Assembly: GCA_034509735.1 (NCBI GenBank) | Contig: JACGWO010000010.1 | Location: 4,278,001 to 4,342,000 of the forward strand | Length of the DNA stretch: 64,000 nt | Direction: 5' to 3' | Source of the DNA: Sesamum alatum | Lineage: Eukaryota > Streptophyta > Magnoliopsida > Lamiales > Pedaliaceae | In this document: positions 37,701 through 48,401 of the stretch, one piece after another | How the letters are laid out: every line of letters begins with the position of its first letter | Numbering within the stretch: the first letter of the stretch is position 1 | The notes under the pieces: model-generated | The model's input: the letters and a program-made list of their open reading frames with translations, nothing else | Database searches by the model: none | What the model was told of the DNA's origin: nothing | Made by a program: the position numbers and the translations under genes

Positions 37701-38918
37701 TATATTCTTGAAAGCACATTAATAATTTAGTGTAGGTATGTAGATGGCATACAATATAATTTTATATGATATCCATCATCTATATTCAAATTTACATTTA
37801 CCTTCTTCAGTTTTTCTGTAAAGCATTTCGTTAGGTAATTTGTAAGAATCACATAATTTGATGTTCTGAAATTTCAATAGGACTGATGTTAATACGTGAC
37901 CTTTAAAATACATCAGTGTGGTTGACCTTCCTATTTGATTGTTGGGTTAATTTGATAAATAGTAATCACATAGATGATTATATAAAAGCCTTGCAGAATC
38001 AATTTCCATGTAAAAAATATAAATAGAAAAATATAAGTTCCAAAATTACACTTCTATTTTTCTATGATGTAAAAAAAATTATATGCTTAACTGCACGAGA
38101 AAGAAAATAACAGATATCATGTTTTCATTTGCACATTCACAACATCAATATCGTTACTTCAAATAATTATTGATATATAGCACTAAAATTACCTTACCTA
38201 TGTGTTATAACAGCCATATATGCATGTTATAATATATATGAAAGATTTAATAAGTTATTCACATGTTGATTTTTATGTAGGAAATTGATATCAATTATTA
38301 AGTGAAAGAAGAAAAATATTAGGACTATGGAGGTGTATTCTATGCCATCTTTTTGACAAATATATGCGTGTGTATATATTATAACAAAAATGATTTATAT
38401 TACGTCTAATGTTATTTGTATTCTTGTAGCTCTGAATGTATTTCTTTTTAATCTTGGAGGTCCACATTTATTTAATATATGCATATATATATATATATCA
38501 AATAGGATATACTTATTTCATAATTCTTGGGGGTGCCAAGGCCCCGCCAGGGCCCCTCTACATCCATACTTGCTAAATTGAACTTAATTTCTCCGATATG
38601 AGTTGTGTTTCTCATGTGGATGTGTATGGGAGTATGCACTCGCTTTTGTTTGTATGAGAAGCAAGATTTTAGCATGGCATGTGTATTCGAGTTCTCTTCC
38701 TATTTCATGTTATGCTCCGTCTATATCTTGTTATCTATGCTATTATACATCTTCTCAATCATATAAATGCACAAGCACTAGACAGCTTTGTAATGCACAA
38801 TGAAGACAAGTTGAAAGGCTCTGAAACTTTTATCTTTTCTGTAAAGGTGAAGAAAATGACTCTTCATGCAATTGGCCAAGCTGTGGAGGATTTGGAGAAA
38901 ATTTCCAGGCTCAACTAG
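19792..38918 (+). CDS. JMJ25-like: JMJ25-like lysine demethylase (KDM3/IBM1 family), copy B, with one-base frameshift in exon 1
   Basis: Exons by eye: 19792-21167, 21285-21400, 21889-21988, 22121-22262, 23035-23098, 23191-23929, 26239-26568, 26725-27414, 27777-27849, 27934-28019, 29968-30087, 38847-38918. Total is 3908 nt; one base added in exon 1 gives about 1302 codons. Order: long charged N-terminus with basic (nuclear) stretches; RING-like zinc region (CHQC, CTKC, CVPC, CPVC, CNCKKC); second cysteine cluster (CDNC, HRSC, CLTCC); JmjC domain with LHCDMSDA (H950, D952) and [10 protein letters not shown] (H1233), a complete Fe(II) triad, plus [13 protein letters not shown]. This family demethylates H3K9me1/2 in the nucleus; IBM1 keeps active genes free of silencing marks. 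A 150-residue polar insert splits the JmjC halves (exon 8). Intron 11 is 8.76 kb and full of transposon relics. Start uncertain: 19792, 20152 (MDLNLEPEE), or 21018, which lies after the frameshift. Confidence 0.85.
20590..21069 (+). repeat. Three tandem 54-codon repeats in exon 1 of copy B
   Basis: Units begin at 20590, 20752 and 20913. Each encodes [11 protein letters not shown], then [11 protein letters not shown], a basic RRRGRRRKV core and an acidic [14 protein letters not shown] tail. Unit 1 is 162 nt. Unit 2 is 161 nt: GATGGGGAATT near 20895 stands where unit 1 has GAGGGGGGAATT, one G short. This shifts the frame and puts a TGA at 20920-20922. The third unit and the splice donor are open in the shifted frame. 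The near identity of the units points to recent expansion or conversion, or to an assembly slip. Confidence 0.88.
23930..26238. other. Intron 6 of copy B (2.3 kb)
   Basis: Splits the coding sequence after DWCQ and before [14 protein letters not shown] residues (VDVNVHQFF). I see no transposon coding sequence or inverted repeats. The weak open frames inside are T-rich intron sequence. Confidence 0.6.
28020..29967. other. Intron 10 of copy B (1.9 kb)
   Basis: Separates the exon ending in QVRNLK from the one starting SCIKVALDF. Copy A has a much shorter intron (438 bases) at the same place. No element ends recognised. Confidence 0.6.
30088..33016. other. First part of the giant intron 11 of copy B
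   Basis: Very AT-rich, without coding sequence that I can support. It continues through a MITE (33017-33391), a Copia relic and a nested hAT relic to the last exon at 38847. Copy A has only 208 bases at the equivalent place. Confidence 0.55.
33017..33391. mobile_element. GGGGTGTTTG-type MITE with internal tandem repeat
   Basis: Ends GGGGTGTTTGCAAAA and, reversed, GGGGTGTTTGGCAAA. Inside, AAGTTGAACTGCAAGTTGAT with CCTACCAAACACTCT following occurs twice about 110 bases apart. Such ends are common in small plant DNA transposons (hAT or PIF-like). I found no clear target duplication, so the superfamily stays open. Confidence 0.6.
34200..37372 (+). mobile_element. Ty1/Copia retrotransposon relic in intron 11 of copy B
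   Basis: A primer-binding-site-like TGGTACCAGAGTAGG stands at 34446. It is preceded by a likely LTR end with CTATATATTTGGG and AATAAA (about 34400-34436). Downstream, frames broken by stops read NCQNYVLWS, then [24 protein letters not shown] and [15 protein letters not shown], the order of a Copia gag (UBN2) domain, up to [10 protein letters not shown] near 35630. Reading resumes after the nested hAT at 37040 with a Gly/Arg-rich [11 protein letters not shown], then pieces of the aspartic protease region ([23 protein letters not shown]). Integrase, RT and the 3' LTR are not seen. Confidence 0.75.
35625..37030 (+). mobile_element. hAT transposon relic nested in the Copia relic
   Basis: From 36167 the reading gives [18 protein letters not shown], then [12 protein letters not shown], a BED-type zinc finger start. 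After stops and shifts it gives [33 protein letters not shown] and [20 protein letters not shown]. This is the order of plant hAT transposases with a DUF659-like domain. The C-terminal dimerisation domain is missing. The left edge near 35625 has the AGTTGTAAAAAGCG look of a hAT end. The right edge is where Copia sequence resumes. Two Copia gag halves on either side show it is an insertion. Confidence 0.72.
37373..38846. other. Last part of intron 11 of copy B
   Basis: AT-rich sequence without supported genes. It ends in the acceptor TTTTCTGTAAAG before the final coding exon, whose first residues [13 protein letters not shown] match [13 protein letters not shown] of copy A. Confidence 0.5.
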
Positions 38919-41068
38919 AACTGGTAATCTTTTTACTCTGTTTTTGCAAGTTCTGGTGCCAAATAAACTTTGATCTTTTCTTTATTCGTATCCAGGGAAC
39001 CAAGACTTGTTGATTCCTTTTGCCCATACATAGGCACTGGAATTTTCCTTCATTTTGAGTTTTAAAATCAACCACTTGATCCTGACTGTTAAATCTCAAT
39101 CTTGTGGTCGTGTGCTTTGAGTAGTACGATTTTGATGCATTTTAAATGTATCGATCCATTGATACCGCATTGGCATGGAGTTAGGAATGCTATGAACATA
39201 TATGAAAGTCAACATACCATCTCATGAGAGATTAGATGTTTGCATGGCTCTGTACTGCTGTCACTGCCTGAGATGATTTAGTCTTTCTAACTTACGACGA
39301 GTAGCTGAGAGAAGGTTCATGGGTTGTGATATGATTGGTTGTGCTACAACGATAAGCTCTAACTGCTAATGACATGATTGGAAATTCTGACTTGGTTGTC
39401 AAACGAGTGATTGATCAATTGTGATGGAGCGTTGCAGAAGTTTGTTTTTGATGGCCGGAAAAGGTTTAAAAACAAATTATGAATCACTATGATGGAAATA
39501 GGATTGATAATCAGTTAGTGATATTTATTGTGCTTTTATCTAACCATTTGTCTCCGTTTTTCTGGTCCTAAGATCTTTTTCGTTTGGCAGGTATGCTTAC
39601 AACTGTTCGCAGCTGCAGGTCTTGGCTTTTGGTTTGTTTTTCTTTGACACGATTGACGTTTGCTTGACCAGATGGAGCTTACCTACTATTAATCTATTTT
39701 TACCTGCATCACCGATGCTTATTAGAGATTGAAACAAGGAAAGCTCCATGAACGTGTGTTGATTAACAGGCTGTGGGTTTTTGTTTCCTTTAGTCAATGG
39801 AGTCGTAGAAGCGTCTGTAGTTCCCAGACCTTAAATTGATTCGAGAAGTACAAACGATGTTGTAACAGGTGACTTCTAACAACTGAAAATTTCTATGGTA
39901 AGCTCTCTGTTCCCATATGTAATGAGAAAAATTGGATCATCCTCCACTGTGCAGTCTTGCTCTTGCAGTTGTAAACAGGCTTCTATAACCTGCCTTAATG
40001 ATCAATGGAACGGCTGCTTTTGGAAAAAAATTGAGTTCATTCTTTTGTTTTTGCTATTCCGTTTTCGCTATTTGCTTTAGGTGGCGTTCAATGAGCGTGT
40101 CTCAAGTTCGTTAACCGATTGGGACGGACATAGTTGTTACTGCCGGACTATCAGCCCCACGGTGTCCTTTTCTCGCATTGCAAAAGGCATATCTTGAGAC
40201 ATTGGATGGAGAGATTAGGACACATGCAAAATATATTGTCTCAACATCTTGTCATGGTCTTAGTCATTTGTTTTGTCACATTTTCTATTAATTGCATAGC
40301 CAATTCAGTTGTGACTTCAATAAATCTCTGTACACAAGGATTAAAAGAAGAAACCATATCAAAAAATTGGGTAAATTAGATTTTGCTATTCGGATTTTGT
40401 TATCGAAACTCTATTTTTGCGTCAACTTACCACCACATTTTGGCGAAATTTATAAGTTATCATATATAACTGATTTTTGGTTGATTTTTATATCGAAAAA
40501 ACATCACATGCAGTGTATATGTGATATGTAAGGGCAAGTTTTTCCTTAGATGTACATGTGCACTGCAGGTGATGTTTTTTCGGCATAAAATTGATCGGAA
40601 AGTTGTCGTATATGGTAAGTGGACATAAAAGAAGGTTGAGATGACAGAGTGTGAAAACGATGTAGTTCGGATGACAAAATGTTATTAAATAAGATTAAAT
40701 TTGATATTACAAAACACATTGACTTCATTTGACATTATAAAACATATATCCTTGGTGCTGTCAAACCATAATAAGCTTAAGTTTAATTTTAACAAGGTTG
40801 AACTTATCATTTTGCAAATTTCTTCAGGCAGAGAAAGGTAATTGTAATAATAAAATTAAGTGGTGGTGTGATGATTGTATGATTGTTCAAAGTTACATAT
40901 TAACAAAGTGCATGCGAGGTATATGCTTTTTTTTTTTTTCTAACAACATTTACAAACTCCGACGATTAAAATATCAAGATTGCGAAAAATTAAAAAATTA
41001 TAGGACCTATTTATTGTGCTGAATAGATAAAAAATTAAAATGCCAAAATGAAAATTGTATTTAATACT
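38919..41068. other. 3' flank of copy B and intergenic spacer
   Basis: The first kilobase or so is the probable 3' UTR and terminator region of copy B. No further gene, RNA or element end recognised. Confidence 0.4.
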
Positions 41069-41668
41069 GAGCAAATTACATTTTTAGTCCAATTAGTGGA
41101 TCTATTTCCAATTTCAGTTCCATAAGGTAAATAATTACACATTATATCTTTTATGTCCATTTTTCCTCCAATTTCTGGACACAAAGGGTTTTTTTTTTTT
41201 TTTTTTGTTAATTACTAAAAGGAACAATCCAAATCCGTTAAGCTGCAGCACTTGGAGGGAAATGTACCGGCCAACAACAAAATTTAAAGGGAAAGTATTT
41301 ATCAAAATCTTGCTAAATTTTCAGATTTTTGCAGAAATTGGAAAAGAGTGAATGCAGGAGGAAAAATATAGGGTTTATTGAGGTAAAATTTTCTCATTTT
41401 ACAACTTTTTTTTTTTGGCTGAAAGCGAAAGTCATGGTCACATGCAAATCACTTGACCGTATTTCCTATCCAAACTAATGGCCGCATACAATTTAACAGA
41501 GGTGTGTTAGTCCACATAATTTTTGTCGTTAGCAATTAACGAAAATTTCATTTGTGTACTAAAGCTGGAAAAAAATGAACATAAATGACACAATGTGTGA
41601 TTTGTCTACAATATGAGACCAAAATTGAAAACATGTCCACTTACGAGATCAAAAATGCAATTTACTTG
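41069..41668. mobile_element. Palindromic MITE, 0.6 kb
   Basis: The left end GCAAATTACATTTTTAGTCC with AATTAGTGGA is mirrored at the right by TCCACTTACGAGATCAAAAA and TGCAATTTAC. Internal blocks (ATTTCTGGACACAAA, AATTACTAAAAGG) lie between the arms. No coding sequence. Confidence 0.6.
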
Positions 41669-43299
41669 AAAATACTTACAACACTTGTGGAAATACTTTT
41701 ACACCTTAGTTTGTGTCCATTTTAGATTTCAGTTGGAAATATTTAATTGCAACAAACAAAACATAAACTGCAATTTATAATCTCAAACATCAATAAGTTC
41801 TAATTTCGGTACGACAGTTGTGGTAATGCAATTTTTCTATTTCCATCCGCTAACAGCCTAATTTGCATAAATTCTAGCTCAGATTCAACTCCATTAAACT
41901 GAAACCAATCATATGACAAGTGCAATATATTTGTCGCGTGGTTCAAGGAATTAAAGTGATCAATCACATAACAAGTGTACTACACTTGCTCTATAATTAA
42001 TTTGGTTCAACCAAATCTAGTTCGGACCCGAATTTTTCAACCAATAATGCTATTACAAACAAAAGAGACGAAAGTGCCAGTCTGTTCTCGTATTTGCCAA
42101 TTCTATCCTCTATCCATTTCTTTTCAGCTTCCTATTTTTCATTTTTGATCTAGCAATAATGTTGATTTTTCTCAACAGTTCAGGAATTATCATTTTTGAT
42201 CGGTCACACATTTTCGGATCATACATTTGTAAACACCACAACATTGTTCACCCTGTTTCAACAAATAGGAAAAAAATAAAACAAAACCCAACAAAGTCTT
42301 ACCTCTTAATAATTTGGACAACACCTAAATCTTCTTCCTGGATTTTTGCTAGTCCAAGAAATTTTAACAAGAAGATCAAATTCACAATTACATTGTAATT
42401 ATGATATTTGATTATCTTAAATTCCATGATTTTGTAAACCTATCGAAAGATGTTGCACTCATTTTTTTTGTTTGTTTCGAGCTTAAACAAACCAAATAAG
42501 AGGAAAAGCGTAAAAAGATAGGTGTTAAATGGCGCAACGAACAATCAATTTCCCCTCCAAACTGTCCTCACATGCATCTTACGCAAACGTGTGAAATATT
42601 ATAATCTTTAGGGATCAAAATCAAGACAGGTGAACATCACGGACCAAAAGCAAATAATCAAGTGACTACATACGAAGTCAAAAAATGTAACTAACCCTAA
42701 ATTTTTGGATTAGGTTCTCTACTCCAAATCTTTATTAGATTTAACACATACTCACATACGTACATAAAGATTATATTATTTATTTTAAATACATTAAGTA
42801 CAATATAAATGTAATAGAATTTGAAACAGAAAACATCATATAAAAGTCTTCCAGGAGTATTTTTTTTTTTTTTTTTTGGAATAAAATAGAGTGAATCACA
42901 AGGCAAGCAATCCATTTTCAAACCCAATACACCAATAAACAAGGAAAAGATTTTGGCAGCAAGAACGGCTAGCTGAGAGCACTCCATTCCAGTAATTAAT
43001 GCCAAATGAAAATCCTTGGGGGCCGGCCTCATCAATCGACAAAAAACCAAAAGAAAAAAACACAAACAAAAGACGAAACAAATGCAAACTTTATAAGAAA
43101 AAAAAGAAAAAAAAAACATGTCTAGAGCAAATACCAGGACATTTTTCGACCTATAAAATATCGATTTGATCGTTTCAAATGGAAATTTCCTTCTAATTTA
43201 ATTATATATAGAACACGCACGTACGTCTCCTGGAAACTCAATATACAGTATGTATTCTTGATTGAATGATCTGAATCAGCCTCCTCTTCGTCCTCTTCC
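41669..43299. other. Intergenic spacer downstream of the NOI gene
   Basis: No supported gene. Poly-A/T runs at 42860-42878 and 43099-43117. The last few hundred bases before 43300 are probably the 3' UTR of the minus-strand gene. Confidence 0.4.
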
Positions 43300-43569
43300 T
43301 CAAGACTCGGCATACTTGAGGCTGGAGCAGCACAGCCACCTCCTGCCGGCCGACCCCGACCCTTTGGATAAACGCCCATCCTGTTTAGAAAACGACTCGA
43401 TATCGCTGCCGGTGCGGGGCGAGTCATGGCTGTCCTGACTGGGCTGCCCTGCTCGTTTCTGGTTCAGCGCCCTGTCGAAAATCATGGAATACTGCCCGGC
43501 TGCCGCCGGGTTTTTCACGTCCCATGATCCAAACTTAGGCAGCGCCACGTTCTCTTCTCCTCCTGACAT
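43300..43569 (-). CDS. Small NOI/RIN4-type (AvrRpt cleavage domain) protein
   Basis: Single-exon frame of 89 codons, ATG to TGA. Near the N-terminus VALPKFGSWDVKNP followed by YSMIFDRALNQKR is the NOI (nitrate-induced) motif, the region in RIN4 that the bacterial protease AvrRpt2 cuts. The usual core is PxFGxW. The middle is Ser/Asp-rich and disordered. Residues RRWLCCSS close to the end form a basic-plus-dicysteine site like the acylated C-termini of RIN4 and small NOI proteins, and the end YAES matches the family's usual AES ending. The protein is thus probably tethered to the inner plasma membrane, where RIN4 relatives act in immune signalling or vesicle traffic. Codons are GC-richer than the surroundings. 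No neighbouring gene hints at its task. Family assignment is good; the exact role is unknown. Confidence 0.85.
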   Translation of the reverse strand: MSGGEENVALPKFGSWDVKNPAAAGQYSMIFDRALNQKRAGQPSQDSHDSPRTGSDIESFSKQDGRLSKGSGSAGRRWLCCSSLKYAES

Positions 43570-44196
43570 ATTCGAGACACGTAAAAAGAAAAAAAGAATA
43601 TATATAATGTATATATATGTATAGATATAGATATATAACAGCAGATTGAAGGCGAAAAGGGCAAAGAGTTAGATTTAATTTGTTCTTGTCTGATCTCCTA
43701 CGCTCAACTCTGTCACCCTTGTTCTCCCCTCTCCTCTTTCTGTCTGTGTCCCCCAATTCCCGCCGAATATGAGAGGGTACGTGCGTTGCATGTAAATAAT
43801 CTAAATAAAGTTATATCTATCCCTCCCTGTCTGCATGCTTTTAGGAGCATGCTAATTTTTTGAATGGTGCAAGAGAAAAGAGATCGATTTGTAAGACTAA
43901 TTTAGGATGCAGATGAGGTGTTTGTTAATTATAATTGATTAGCGTGTGACCCGTGTTATAATCCAAGTTAATTTTTGAAATCGGGCATGGAAAATTCCAC
44001 CCTGGCCTTTTATTTTCATTTTTGACCACTAATTGTTTGTGGAGTACAGCAAACAAAGGAGCATTTTCTGTCAATAGGAGCCAAAATTTTCTGGCCATGC
44101 ATGTATCTTTCAAGGGTCATCGGAGAAAATTCCCCTAAACTCTCTTTTTATTTATTATTTTTGGTATCGTCTATTATATCTATCTGGTTTATGCAG
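43570..44196. other. Upstream region of the NOI gene
   Basis: Contains the likely 5' UTR and promoter of the minus-strand NOI gene, with TATA-rich tracts at 43595-43637. Nothing else recognised. Confidence 0.35.
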
Positions 44197-44534
44197 AGGT
44201 AATTGCATTTTTGGTATGCATTCATAGTTGACCAAGTTTGATACAATATAAACTAGTTCAATTGACGGTTAAAAAATATGAGATAATTGCATTTTTGGTA
44301 CTATGCTATACATGGTTCTTTGCATGGGTACCATGCTTTTATAGTTGACCAGAAATGATACTCATATGAACGGAGCCGTTTGCACAGTTGATACATTCAT
44401 TAAGTTTTTAACTGAGTTAAAACTAGGGGAAAAAAATTTATCCCACTCACCCCCAAATTGATTTCTATCTATGAACCCTAACTCTAAGCAAGAATCATTC
44501 AAAATCAACCCTAACAAAATGGACAAAAAATTGA

Positions 44535-45967
44535 GGGTAAATCTAATTTTTTGTCCAATATCTTAGGGCCAGTTTATTTTTTGTCACAATCATTAGGGGA
44601 GTCTTAGTTTCAAGACATTATCTTTTAATTTGTCTCACATTTGGTCTCGGCGTTAATTTTTTGACGGAATTCGCATGTGAGAGTCACATGTCCGTTAAAT
44701 GACAAAATTAGAGGGAAAACAAGCGGGCTTTGGTGGGATAAATAATAGACTTGATACAAAATAGAAAAAAAATGAGAAATTAGGGCTCAACACTACCATT
44801 TGGCCTCTTCAACATATGCGAGAATTGAGCTCCCACACCTAACAAAATGGCATCAACAAGTGAATCTTCTTTAACAAAATCAACTATAATGTAATGTAGT
44901 GTTATTATGTTTTGCAAGGGAAGTTTGATTGAAGTATTTAATTTTGTTGTTGCTTGTTGTTGTTGAGTGAAGTAAGAAGTAATATTAATCACATGAATAC
45001 ATAAACAAAAGATATTTTCAACAAAAAAAATCCAATTTTCAAAAACATAAACATTAATTTTTGAAAAAACTAAAAGAATACTTACGTAATCAGGGAAAAT
45101 TATAAACTTGAGTCACGAAGGCTCATTTTTTGTTGTAACACTTTGCTTCTTCGTGTCTCTGATCAGTTGTGATTTTGCTGGCGATTTTCGTAAAAGAAAA
45201 GGGAACTCAGACGTGGGTTTTTTTTGCAAGAGAAGACGAAATCGGGGAAGAAATTATGGCTGAATTTTTTTTTCCAATGGATTAAATGGAATTTTCATCC
45301 AGTATTTTTTTCATTTTGGCATTTTAGTCATTTATCTTTCTAGGGTAGCAAATAAGTCCTGTAACTTTTTAATTTTTTGTAATTTTTTTTTGTCGCCGGA
45401 GTTTGCAAGTGTTGGCCGAATTTTTTTTTTTTTTTTAATTTGGGGCTTTTCTTCCATTGGTCAATTTAATGGATCAAAATCACGAAAAATTAAAAGTTAC
45501 AGGACTTATTTGCTACCCTAAAAATATAAAGGACTAAAAATGCCAAAATATAAAAGATAGGGGACAAAAATACAATTCTATGCTGGCAGGAATTGACCAA
45601 TGTGAAGAATAACCCCAAATTAAAAAAAAAATTCCGGCAACATTTTCAAACTCCGCTGACTGAAGGATCAAAATCGCAAAAAATTAAAAAATCACAGGAC
45701 TTATTTGCTACCCTAGAAAGATAAAAGACTAAAATGCCAAAATGCAAAAGATACAGGATGAAAAATACATTTAACCCTTTTTCCAATCCTCTAATTCTGC
45801 CACTTAACGGACATGTGACTCTCATATGCCAATTCCATAAAAAAACTAACAGTGGAACCTAATGTGAGACAAATTAAAAAATAATATCCTGAAATTGAGA
45901 TTTCTGTAATAATTGGAACAAGAAATGAACCGACTTTACGATATGGGACCAAAAATGAGATTTACCC
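44535..45967. mobile_element. Middle element of the nest, MULE-type MITE with 9-bp target duplication
   Basis: Ends GGGTAAATCTAATTTTTTGT and, at the right, ACCAAAAATGAGATTTACCC. The flanks are AAAAATTGA (left) and AAAAATTGG (right), matching at 8 of 9 bases. A 9-base duplication with long terminal inverted repeats points to the Mutator superfamily. Confidence 0.7.
45275..45776. mobile_element. Innermost palindrome of the nest
   Basis: CATTTTGGCATTTTAGTCAT and AAGTCCTGTAACTTTTTAAT on the left are inverted twice to the right (AGTTACAGGACTTATTTGCT near 45494 and TCACAGGACTTATTTGCTAC near 45692). This core belongs to the same family as the elements at 51.4, 55.3 and 57.0 kb. Confidence 0.55.
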
Positions 45968-46289
45968 AAAAATTGGGTTGATATTGGATGATTCTTGCTT
46001 AGAGTTAGGGTTCATAGAAGGAAAAACGATTTGGGAGTGAATGGGGTAATTTTTTTTTTCCCGATAGTAACTCTATTTCACCCTTTAACTTAACACTAAT
46101 TCCAACATGTTAGGTTTGTCAATGTGTTGACGATACCCAAATCATTATGATAGCAATTACCTAGACACAGACACAATATTTTACATTAGACCCAGACTCG
46201 GACCCATTCCATTGAAACAAATATATTGGGCAAGGTTAGGGCCTAGACCATAAAATATGTGGGTATGAGTATCCGGTATCGGTAAAGTT

Positions 46290-46620
46290 TAAGGTAAATT
46301 ACAGCTACCTCCCCTGAGGTTTGACATAATTATAAATACCCCCTCATTGTTTGAAAAATTACAAATACCCCCTTGAGGTTAAATACTTAACAGAAAGGTG
46401 TCATGCTACTAAAAGTGAGAATCCCCTAACCAATAGGATCAAAGTAGAAATACCCTAAACTACAGGACGAAAATGCTATTTTTCCTAATTTTTTTATAGT
46501 TGCAGGACTCCAACCACTGATGTTAAAAAGTGGCCGAATTTTGCTAATGTGTACAAATTTAGGATTTTTTGAATTGGGGACAAAGTTGATTGGGCATATT
46601 ATAAAAACACCCTGCCACTT
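46290..46620. repeat. MITE remnants sharing the module of the 53.8-kb element
   Basis: 46290-46400 has the AAATTACAGCTACCTCCCCT type of MITE end. 46490-46620 reads TTGCAGGACTCCAACCACTG and then GTGGCCGAATTTTGCTAATG, clearly related to the internal module at 53920-54110. Only one arm is present here. Confidence 0.45.
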
Positions 46621-47039
46621 AAGCTCTTACTTGCCAAAAAAGAAAAAAAGAGGAAAAAATACAAAAAAAAAAAAAAACCACTTTTGCGCTTCGATTCGAC
46701 TGAAAGAAAAATTACCAAAAAAAACCCTAATCCCCAATACTCTCCCTCCCTAATTTTCAATTGCCCTGCCTGAAGAAGACGAATTTTTCTCTCGCAATTA
46801 AGCAAATCCACTGAACTGGACTCAAGAAAATAGGAGATGGTGGTGACACGAAGCACAAGAAATGTGAACCTTCCTCCGCCCTTGCACAGTGATGGGGATA
46901 CAATCTCATGAAATAGCAAAAGACTGAAATGCCCTCAAGCGGGTCCCAAAACCATGAAGGAATGCTGCGGGTTCGCGCATAAGCTTGGGGGGTCGGGTAC
47001 TGCGACCCGACTCGGTTTAACGACCCGGCCCATATTCGA

Positions 47040-47390
47040 GGCCAGGTGTCCAAACGAAGACCTTTGATGCTAAGATATATCGGACGAGGCACACGAGGCC
47101 ACGTGTACCGTACAGGTACAGACATTTGGTGTTATATATATATATATCGCCTATGCCGCATTTAAGGTAAGTTACTGTGACTATATTCGACCAGATATTT
47201 CTACCAGTTCGCCATTTAAACATCTCGACCAGTGTCTGACTTAAGCATCGGAGGGTCTACGCCAGGGACACTCCCGGCTAGTCTCACGTGCTTGTTTTCC
47301 TCTCAGGTTACTTGTCCGGGAGCTTGCGAGATCGTGTCCAGGGGAACCAAATCTAGGTGAACGTACGTGATCGAATTGGCGACCCGGATC
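47040..47390 (+). mobile_element. LTR fragment, probably Ty3/Gypsy Tat-like
   Basis: GACTTAAGCATCGGAGGGTC with ACGCCAGGGACACTCCCGGC is a signature I recognise from the U5 side of Tat/Retand-type Gypsy LTRs. ATTGGCGACCCGG near 47377 may be a decayed primer-binding site. No coding region follows, so this is a solo or truncated LTR. Confidence 0.45.
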
Positions 47391-47484
47391 ACACAGTAAG
47401 TTTTTTCTTCTTTTCTTCCATTCTCTATGAGACTTTTTGTTATGGGACTGAACAAGTATGCTCTTGCTTGTTATTACATGTAAT

Positions 47485-48401
47485 CAATGTTTTCAGAATC
47501 AGATCGAGGATCGAATCGATCAAGCTATTGGGTCACTGGTCCGATCGGATTAAGAAAATTGATTAACCCGAACCCTAATATATATATATATATATATGCA
47601 CACATAATATACCAATCATTATGTATCTATTAATTAAGCAAAAATATGAGAAAAATAAAAGCAAACTTAAGATTTGGAAAAGAAAAAAGAGTAAAGAGTT
47701 GGATACATAATATTGAAGAGGAGAAAAGAAAAAGAAATACTTGCATACATAATATTGAAAAAGATGGAAGAAAAAAAAAAAAAAAAAGAGAAACAATACA
47801 TTACCTTTTAAGATTTGGAAAGGAGTTAAATTTTATTTTTATCAAATAGAGGTAGCAACCGTTGCCTCCATATAATTTTTTTTTTAAAAAAATCCCAAAA
47901 AATAAAATAAAATGGAGAAGCTTGGAAAAAGGAGAAAAGAGTAGATGAAGAAAAAGGGAATAAAAACTCTTATAAGTGACTCATTGTCCCACTTTAACTT
48001 ATAAACAAGGAAAAAGTTTAAGTTAAGCTTATTGTCCCACATTGAAAAATTAGAAGTCAAGTTTGAACACTTTAACTTATAAACAAGGAATAACTTAAGT
48101 CAAGCTTATTGTCCCACATTAGAAAATCATACGCCAACTTTGAGTATTTGGGGCTATAAATATGAAAAAGATTAAGCCCAAAAAACATTTACATTTCACT
48201 ACTTTTTTCAATTCTTTTTAAAGTAAGGTCAAAATCGATTTTGACTAGGTCACCGGTATTGACCAATTTTGCCGGGTTTTCACTGAATCACACTGGTTTT
48301 GACCTTATCAATTTTGGACTTATGAATTGGTCCAGACACATGGCCGATTCTCGATTGAACCAATTGAACCAGTTGGTTCGATTCGTTTCTCAAAAACATG
48401 G
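47485..48401. mobile_element. Non-autonomous hAT-type element with 8-bp target duplication
   Basis: The element starts CAATGTTTTCAGAATCAGAT and ends GTTTCTCAAAAACATGG; reversed, the right end is CCATGTTTTTGAGAAAC. It is flanked on both sides by the perfect 8-mer CATGTAAT (47477-47484 and 48402-48409), the duplication length of hAT elements. The interior carries Asp/Arg-codon-like GATCGGATT motifs near both ends and two copies of a TTATTGTCCCACATT stretch. No transposase. Confidence 0.82.

Larger units (their letters stand above)
44197..46164. mobile_element. Outer palindrome of a three-level nested MITE
   Basis: The left arm runs from GAGGTAATTGCATTTTTGG (about 44199) to CCCTAACTCTAAGCAAGAAT (about 44475). 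The right arm is its inverse: ATTCTTGCTTAGAGTTAGGG near 46000 and TGATAGCAATTACCTAG at the end. Part of the left end is duplicated (second start near 44283). The loop of this palindrome was the landing site of a second element. Confidence 0.65.

Noticed and set aside
42697..43119. 140-codon minus-strand frame downstream of the NOI gene
   Set aside because: Phe/Lys/Tyr-rich low-complexity translation of poly-A/T tracts; no recognisable family.
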